NCBI RefSeq assembly: GCF_000003815.2
Contig: NC_049992.1
Coordinates: 8,368,920-8,432,919, forward strand
DNA length: 64,000 nucleotides
DNA from: Branchiostoma floridae
Taxonomy: Eukaryota; Chordata; Leptocardii; Amphioxiformes; Branchiostomatidae
Reading direction: 5' to 3'
Shown here: piece by piece, positions 56,095 through 64,000 of the stretch
Position numbering within the stretch: the stretch's first letter is position 1
How the letters are laid out: every line of letters begins with the position of its first letter
The notes under the pieces: generated by a model
Seen by the model: only the letters and a program-made list of their open reading frames with translations
Database searches by the model: none
Told to the model about the DNA's origin: nothing
Made by a program: the position numbers and the translations under genes

Positions 56095-59000
56095 GGACAC
56101 GCTCTGTTTAATATCGATGCTACAAGGGGTATGTATCGTGACTATTACTGTCCACATGGGATTGAAACAATTGCCAAACGCAGCAAGATACATCATTGAT
56201 TTACGTTTACCAACAGGGGCCAGGTCATCGTAATCTTCCTTGCAATGTGTCAGAGACAGCCGCATTTGCAATTCGTCACTTACTTTACAGATATTCGATA
56301 AGTGAAAAGTTCATCGCTGCTTTGTACAGACTGTGTGTCCTCGTATGTACTCCACCTTTGAGCTTTGTATTGTAGTCTCCATCAGACTAACTTACCACAC
56401 TCTGGCCAACAAGAAAAACTTATCCTTGTCTGTTAATGTTCAACCTGTCATAGATTACATACGTTACATGTATGAAAGTCATATAATAGAAAACATTAGA
56501 ATTACTGATTTTCCACGTTGATTATGCAAATTACGTGCTAATCTACATAATTCCATCTCGTTGTGTAATCTCTTTACAGGCTACTTGGATCGCGAATATC
56601 ACTGAACTTCGTCGTTCCTTGCTTCAGTCAAGGAAGTTTGATCAAACCTCTTTGCTTCAGTCATCCTCCTTGAAATATTCTAACAAAACACCACTGAGGT
56701 TCCTGAGCAAGCTGCTATGGAGCAAAACCCTACACCATATTTTCTTCACATTTACGAAAAGCTATCTGCCAATCACTTTCCTGGCCAATAATTCACCCAA
56801 TATTGTCGCCAAATTTTTAACCCCTTCGGGAAGCCTGATTTAGGCTATAGTTGATGTAACAGCTCCTATGGTTTTGTTTATGCATCGCATCACCTCTTGA
56901 GATAATGAGGGATTACTTGTATATTTGCCATATTAGATGCATGTCGTTTGAGACCTATGATCTACGCTTTAAAAATACATCTGCTCGTTGCTCGTGAAAG
57001 CTGCCGGAGAAATCCACATCTCCGGTTGCAAGACAAATATACCCGAGTATCACTTTTAAAACAAATATTATAGCAGTCTTAACCAACGTCTAATAGTTGC
57101 TTGCAATACAATATTGGTATTTTTCCAAGCTTTGGGCATTTCATAAACTGGCTAGGGTAAAATAATCGCAACATTTCCACTTGCACTTTCGACAGTACAT
57201 AGGATTGCACGGTTTCCATTGCGGTTCAACTATTCTTCTTGTATTCCGTATTTTTCAGAGAAATTTTTAAAGTGCAAATATTTTAGAGACAATTATTGAT
57301 TAAGACTAAAATAGACTCCATTAAAACAATATTACTCTATGTATCAAAAGACATTTTGAGATGACTTCGTATTCCTTGGATAGATTAACTTCATTTGTAC
57401 CAGGCATTTACTGCCAGAAAGTGCGCACGAAAACAATTTTTCACTGGGCGATATTGGCTAGGGACCCGCTGCAGATACAAAATTCTATGTATTGACTGAA
57501 GTAAGTTCCAGAGGGAACTCATTTAGTGCTAGTTTCCAATAAAGGTGTACGTGTTCATGCACAGCAAACAGGTAATAGGGCCCACGGCGTGCAAGTCAGA
57601 CAAGAATCTCAGCGAGGAAATTAACAGTAAAAGTACGGCAAGTAAATTAAAGCCGTGGCTCCACCAGAATGATAGAAAGACTGAATTCAGGAGGGACTCG
57701 CAAGACGCGAGCAAGAATTATCAAATGCTTTGACGAATGATAAAGAGGAGGGGGCTCTTAATGTCAAAAATTGAAAATGTCGGCATGAACAAATACGCCC
57801 TTCGGCATTTGTCGTTGGTTGTCATACGATTTTGATGTTGCAGGATTTTGTATCAGACTGTTTGTGGCAGAAACAACCGATAACACATTTTAAGATATCC
57901 TTTTCTGCAACAAGGCAGCTTAATTCTGTACGACATATACAACTATATATATGTCACGAAACTACCCTTAGGTTGTGATCGTAAGACTTTCGTACGACAA
58001 ATGTGATCGGGCCAAACCTTTACACTGAAATGTATACATTCGTAATGTTTATTCATCATCAGATGCAACAACCTACAAACAGGTAAGTGCTTTGTACAGA
58101 AATCAATTTTAGATGGGCGTAGGACAGAAAATCCAGGAGCTTAGCAGCGTTTGTTGGTGTAATCACCGTCATATGTCAACCTGTCATTCACATGTTTAGG
58201 GTCACGTACAGAGGCCAGATCCTGCGATACGACAAATCGTTATTGCGATAAAAACATGTAGCTGTAACTTGTTGAACCTGATTTTAAGATAACCCGTGGA
58301 TGCTGATTTATAACGGCATGGATCATAAAAAATCTTAGTTGCGCCAGCTTGTTACTGTAGGAGCTTATTTATCATATCAACAGTAAACGTTCTTGTTTCA
58401 ATTGTTTCGGCATAATATCCATTCTTTTAAACTTAACATTGGTTTTCTGCAAGGCAAAAATCTTTGATAACAAATATTGCATAATCTTGTTGTTTCATTT
58501 ACTAGTACTTGACAACTTGTTCTTATAGTCTGCACCCTGCAATGATTTCGGACTAGTACTCCTGGTAACGTAATGAAATATGCATGATTTCAATGTTTCA
58601 ATGTATGATGTTCTACGTTTTCCGTCGCAGGCCCAATCAGCAGACAAATGCCTCGTTTGCGATTCCATCCCATGCAGCCCAAAATTCATTACCTGGCATC
58701 ATTTTAAGTCCATTTGGGACCTCCGTCAATCACGTCGTTACTGGTCTCTGATTACTGTTTGGAGTTGTTAAAGCTAAATTGCTTCTCTAAGTGGCAGAGT
58801 TTCATCTAAAGTTTACTCTGACTGTCTTCTATTCATCAAGTCAAATGTCTGTTGTTTAGGTTGTAAAGAGAATTGTAAATATTTGTGACACTGTGCTTCG
58901 CAGCAGATTCTATGCCTTGCTATTAGGGTATGCGTTTTGGTTGTAGATTGTTCCACAGTTCAGGCAAAGTACGTAACTGCGAAGGGAAAAAAAGGACATA

Positions 59001-59741
59001 AGTCAGAATGCTCCAAAACATTCAAAACCTCTCCCCTTACTTCCGTTTCATTCTATTCACACAATTCATCAATCTAATTCGTGACAAGGATAACGCCATT
59101 GCTGCCAGAATATCATCGCATTGCCATGAAGCTTGATGACGGTTGTGCGAGTTCAACTGCTAAAATGCGTTCATCCTTTACGATCCAATCCTACAAGGAA
59201 TTAGATACTAATGATATGCGCATATTGGCTTTTGTAAAATCCATTACAATACACGGATGTCAGAACAGGGCGGCGCCGAAGGGAAATAACCCGGGAAATT
59301 TGTCAGGTCCTGTCGAGCTCTTCGGGGCTGTCTGCACCATGCTCAGCCGGGGATGCACGTCGAAGCAGCCTTGTTGACGATCATTATTCACTTCCGCATC
59401 GTTTGTCATGTATGATATTGGCCCAGAGCGTACATATTCAGCTATGATGCATATTATTCAGCTGGCAGTCATAATCCGCTGTCGAATATTATATTGCCTG
59501 AAGACACGGTCGCTGCACTGAATACAAACAATATCGATCAGCTTAGCACTTATGAAACTTACGGCGTCTAGTTTTGAACTTCATACTTCTTACCTGTCTT
59601 GAGTAAGAAGTAGATTTAGGAAAGTTAGATCCGTAAAAGTGGGAAATAACTCTTGATGTATGTTTCTGATACTGGGACTTCTATTCAACAAATATATTAG
59701 AGAGAGAGGGTAGAATTCACTCTCTCACATTTTCATATGTC

Positions 59742-59790
59742 ATGTGACCAGCAGCCGAAGCGTATCTGTCAAGCTGGTGTGTTACATGTA
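59742..59790 (+). mobile_element. retroelement 3'-tail fragment
   Basis: TGACCAGC, GCGTATCTG and AAGCTGGTGTGTTAC match the LINE tail at 50723-50790. Confidence 0.45.
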
Positions 59791-60980
59791 ATTCAAAAGC
59801 CGATATGCCTTGACATCATATCATATTCATATATAGAATATATGATCAATATGGCTCGTAACAGCTAGAGTTTAGTTACGCCGAACAGGACCCACGCATG
59901 TTCACCCTTTGTCTGCTCCAAATTCGATATGATCAATCATAAGATTAGCCATGCTAATTATAGGAAGGAAATGACATTAGTAGCCACAAATAAGATTTCG
60001 CTGTTTACGTGAAATCGATTAAGTCTCCGTGTAACCGATTTAGTTTCCGTAGATAAGTTCTTGCGATAGTCTGCGAGCTCTGTAAATAGCTCTATTGTCA
60101 GTGAAAAACATGCTGCATTCCTGTCGACATTAATGTAGGCTTTGTAGCCATAGTATAACCATAGTCAATAAGGTAATTGACAAGACTAGATTAGTATTGA
60201 TCATTCCCCACAAAAGTACTAAAACATAGTACTCGTCATCACAGGTCCAATACTCCAAAACTACATCTAAAATGATATATAGAATTTTGAAACAAGTCGT
60301 TAGAATTAGACATCTGTGCTTATACTCAATAGACACGTTAGAGTTGAAACTATCAATTGGTATCAGAATGGGTGCTTATATACTTTGTTTGAATAAAACA
60401 TGAATAACCAAGCAACTAACCAAGCAACCATTCAAAACAAAGACAACTTTCTACCCATAGCGAAATTTGATTGGTATAACTTAAGCACAAGTAGCTATAG
60501 CCTCATCTAAAGCTACGAGCGATGTACCTTGGTGATGGATTTACTGACGAAAGATTGACTGCGTGAAATAGAATTAAAGAGAAGCAGCAAGAAAATAGCT
60601 CATACGCCAATGCAGACGTGCGGTGCATGAAGCTTAAAACCGCCCGGGAACTCATCGTTGCATTCGACTGGAAAACCTGGTGAGTGGAGAGGGTCGGGGT
60701 TACAGCCAAGGCTATGGGCGAACAGTCAACTTCGTTACAGCCATGACAGCTTCACTTCTGCAGCGGTCCGTTACAATCAATGTAACCAATGAGGTCAGGT
60801 CATTCCACCGGCACTGCGGTAACCCGGGGACGTGATCGGGCACTGGCAGTTGGCGATCTATTTTTGATGGTTACGCACAGGCGCAGTCTGGATGGAACTG
60901 CAGTCTGCCAACGGCAATGTCATGGTCATCAGATAGCCATTCTTCTGGGCAGATCCGCGTCCACAGCCTCTCCAATAAAA

Positions 60981-61200
60981 AAGCTAGTTCAAATTAATCC
61001 GCGGGGTAACCTACGTCCATTGTCTTCATAACCAAGGTATCTACGGCCAGTGATATCAAGTCGATGGATGGTGGTTTCAAACTGCAATGTAGTGAAAATT
61101 TGCAATTTGCAACCATCGTCAGTCTATGTGATATCCCTGGATAACCTGTTTTTAACAACAACAGATATAGGTTACCCCGCGGATAGAGGTGAACTAGCGT
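60981..61200. mobile_element. MITE, family A copy 2
   Basis: Ends AGCTAGTTC..ATCCGCGGGGTAACCTA on the left and TAGGTTACCCCGCGGAT..GAACTAGCG on the right are inverted repeats of about 35 bases. Same family as 4298-4512. Noncoding. Confidence 0.8.
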
Positions 61201-62631
61201 TACTTCACAGAGGGTCTGCTACAGCAGACTGAGACGTACATTGCGTGGTGGCCTCTAACCAACTGTCGGACAATCAGAGAATTGCCTAAATGCTTTCTTC
61301 AGGTAAAACCGATTCTCTCAAAAGCCCTCATGGCAAAGAATGCCCAAAATGAAACGCTCCTTAGTCTTTCCAGACACTAACAGCAAAGTTGTCTTGATGA
61401 GACGTCACATCTAAGTGCTCAATACGAGCGCAATTACTTCGCACACTGCTGAGATTGCCTGCCTGTGCGTACTGCTGTGTGTGCTGCCCTGAGGGGGTGC
61501 ATGAGGCGGTTATTGATGACTCTAATATCTGGGTTTGTGCGGAGCATTACTGCAAGTACCGGGGGAACCGATCCCATTCCTGTCCGTTCCAGTTGATAGA
61601 AGCGCGCACAACAGGCAGTTAGAGCGCAAAACTTTCCCACAGAAGTCATTAGAGAGTCTCTATTGAGCAATTTAGCTTGCTGCAGGCCGCTAAACCGTTT
61701 CCAGTACACTATGCATTCATTGTAGACAATCATGTATCGATGACAACTACTTGATTCAATGTGCCATAATGGTCCTATTTGTACAGTATATGGGTACATG
61801 GCACCTATCAATCTTATCCAGTCTACTGTCGGTATCTATTTGAAAAAGTGAATGCAGGAGTTAAGGATTTTGTGAGTTTTAGAACCAAAAAATTAAAACC
61901 ATTATGACCATTGTTTTGCGGGCGACACCCAGTAACGTTAGGTGAAGGAGAAAGGAAAAATTAACAATTGAGCTGCGTCCTGAGGTGTGCGGATCAACTT
62001 GTTCTGCAGAAAGTCAGATTCCCACTTCATTCTGGTTTAAATTAGAAGGGACTCCTCATCAACTATTTTGACAATGTCTCCGAAGATTTTATAGCTAGCT
62101 CTGATCACATTTCACCATTGTTTGTCTTGCCACTGACCTACTGATCTTCAAAAGGACATTAAATGGAAAGTAATGACTACAATGACTTGAAATCCAAGTT
62201 GCGCTACATATGGATAAAAGACTGCGACTGTTGATTATGCTCAGAAATTTTGATTCTGCACCTTAATTCTTAGAACGGTTCTGACCTTATTGATCCCCAT
62301 CCTACACGTTGCTATTATATGAAATATGCTATCAGCATTAATTGGCATCGTTATGTGTGCTCTAATTTTCCGAGTTAGATTTATTTTCTTTGTTTCGCTG
62401 TTCTCCTTTTACCGATCTACAAATCAATATCTTTATGAGTTGGTAATTATTTGAATGACCCAAGAGGAATATATTAATCACCAGAAATGGAAAAAAAGTT
62501 GATAATCTGGCTCTGACTGGTAAGCTTGCTTTGAAATTTGCATATTGAAGTCACAACTTGCTGAAATACGATCTTGTTATTTTGAAATCTGGTGTAATCT
62601 ACGTCACATAGCAGCCTGGTCACGTACGTCA

Positions 62632-62753
62632 AGTTGTTTGGGGGTAATTAGTGAAAGTTGTTTCCGGTTGTTTGGGGTGATTAGTGAAAGTTGTTCCCAG
62701 TTATTTTCGGTAATTAGTGAAAGTCGTTTTCGATCGTTTTCGGTAATTAGTGA
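62632..62753. repeat. 33-base tandem repeat, four units
   Basis: GGTAATTAGTGAAAGT recurs at 62645, 62678, 62711 and 62744 (exact 33-base period), with GTTGTTTGGGG or CGTTTTCG between. Confidence 0.9.
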
Positions 62754-62837
62754 GACCCACGATCGTTGAACAGTAGCAATTTGAGGATAGCATTTTCATA
62801 GCCATGCTTGTGTCTGTCCGACAACATTCATCTGTTA

Positions 62838-63125
62838 CTGACAAGACTGTCCTAGATCCCTGTCCACGGTTGGTTCTGTCACAGCTTACTTGAAAAGTCT
62901 GCCACATCAAAATCGTACAACGACCTACGACAAACATCGTACAACAACTAACTTCGTATCGTACGTACGAGCATTAACTTCTGGCAAAAATGTACGTCTG
63001 CTGCAAAGTTCAACTGTCTTGGTACACAAAATGTTGTTTTAGATCATTGTCGGTGGGTTGTTCTGTCACCTTCCTGCCTTGAGTATTCTAATTTCTACTA
63101 CATCAAAATCGTACATCAACCTACC
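62838..63125. repeat. degenerate direct duplication of about 200 bases
   Basis: TAGATC..TGTC..GGTTGGTTCTGTCAC and CATCAAAATCGTACAACGAC recur as TAGATCATTGTCGGTGGGTT, TTCTGTCAC and CATCAAAATCGTACATCAAC. Confidence 0.6.
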
Positions 63126-63799
63126 AATATGAACACACCATCAGCAACAGATTTACCACAGAATACATAAAGCTAAAAGTTGTAATCTCTTGGCTAGCTC
63201 TTTTTATTTCAGCTATTACATCTCCTCGACTCCATACGGCTGAAAATCCAATATGGCACGGTACAGCAAACGGCAATAATATTCTATGACTCTGCGGTGA
63301 CCGGTACGTTCCGAGTCTTTCCGGTTGAGTTACTCCCTCACTTTCCCTTGACTGCACAGAACTAGTTTCTACCAGACTGACTACGCTGGCTTTCAAAGGG
63401 AGAATAATTTACCAGGGAAAATTTGCTACCATAGGAGTTACTAGTAGTCGGCCGCGCAACCGGAGGGTAAACATGAACCTAAGCGTGGACTGACTCCCCT
63501 GGCCAATTTCCCGATTATTTTGCTGACTCCTACGATCCCCGTGCCCCCGTAGGAAGGCCTGGTGGGGGCTAGCACAGGACCATCTGCCAGCAGCCTTAGC
63601 CCCTACCATAGCTCTTGGCCGAATAGTAATAGGGAAGTTTAGCCATGTTAGGAATGAAAGTCTAGTAGGAGTTAATTGGCCTAGGAGTGAACTGACCGGC
63701 CGTCGGAGTTGTCGCCGACTTCAAAGATGTCATGAAACTGATCCGCTCATTTTCTGTACAAAGGCAGTAGTATTGCCAGTAGACAGGGGTGCCTAAGCA

Positions 63800-64000
63800 T
63801 TTGCACGAACCCTATGAAATTCGTGCGAATATTATGTGATACACACGAATCACTATGCGAAAACGCACGAATATTATGAAATTCGCACGAATCACTATGC
63901 AAAACGCACGAATATTATGAAATTCGCACGAATCACTATGTGATTCACACGAACCTTATGAGATTTGCACGATCCTTATGCGAAATTGCGCAAACACTGC
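63800..64000. repeat. 41-base minisatellite reaching the window edge
   Basis: Units with GCACGAATATTATGAAATTC and GCACGAATCACTATGC repeat with a 41-base period from about 63800; the last units are degenerate. It may extend past the window. Confidence 0.85.

Larger units (their letters stand above)
54121..64000 (+). other. presumed transporter intron without recognised exons
   Basis: No GC-rich open stretch with splice borders and family motifs was found on either strand in this 9.9-kb region. It contains the repeats and MITEs listed separately. Open frames here are short and unconserved in character. Confidence 0.55.

Noticed and set aside
59320..59345. RE1-like match near GCTGTCTGCACCATGCTCAG
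   Set aside because: Half-site order and spacing do not fit the element on either strand.
62545..62769. Open frame with an 11-residue repeat (VISES type)
   Set aside because: The repeat follows from a 33-base noncoding tandem array that happens to be a multiple of three; there is no upstream exon or domain.
63800..64000. CRISPR-like regular repeat
   Set aside because: Units are contiguous and degenerate with no unique spacers; a eukaryotic minisatellite.

Overview
The window reads as a cephalochordate (Branchiostoma-type amphioxus) chromosome segment. The evidence is GT-AG split genes with short GC-rich exons in AT-richer introns, invertebrate-chordate gene families, many small inverted-repeat transposons (MITEs), tRNA-derived SINEs, minisatellites, and one 100-base assembly gap (24226-24325). 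The species call is inference; no bacterial signals (operons, ribosome binding sites) are present.

Four protein genes can be built exon by exon with consistent splice phases. (1) Plus strand, 802-7644, 5' end off-window: a Gfo/Idh/MocA-family NAD(P)-dependent oxidoreductase. One exon carries an in-frame TAG, and a MITE sits about 20 bases upstream of that exon's acceptor. (2) Minus strand, 16396-9099, convergent with gene 1: a complete 9-exon gene for a 344-residue, roughly eight-segment membrane protein of unrecognised family. (3) Plus strand, 23782-35951, with a probable TATA promoter and noncoding first exon at 20491-20707: a secreted astacin metalloprotease with an elaborate tail of two ShKT modules, three PAN/apple-like modules, a Thr/Pro mucin linker, a discoidin (F5/8C) domain and an acidic DNPGDG/YDYYDD end. 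(4) Plus strand, 53060-54120, 3' end off-window: the first two coding exons of a cationic amino acid transporter (SLC7/CAT family), possibly with its promoter and noncoding exon near 40.4-40.7 kb.

Layout: 0-8 kb gene 1; 8-9 kb convergent spacer with tandem duplication; 9-16.5 kb gene 2; 16.5-20.5 kb repeat-rich divergent spacer (palindromic foldback elements, a 250-base tandem array, SINE body); 20.5-36 kb astacin gene; 36-53 kb noncoding spacer or 5' region of the transporter gene with several MITEs, LINE remnants and candidate regulatory clusters; 53-54 kb transporter exons; 54-64 kb presumed transporter intron without recognisable exons.

The most unusual structural theme is repeated local tandem duplication of segments that contain exon edges or splice sites. 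It occurs three times in the astacin gene, at the stop-codon exon of gene 1, as a five-unit array ending in the transporter start exon, and as a triple donor-containing array at 40.7-41.2 kb. In most cases only one copy is functional. Two unrelated minisatellites also share a core resembling the RE1/NRSE (REST-binding) sequence.
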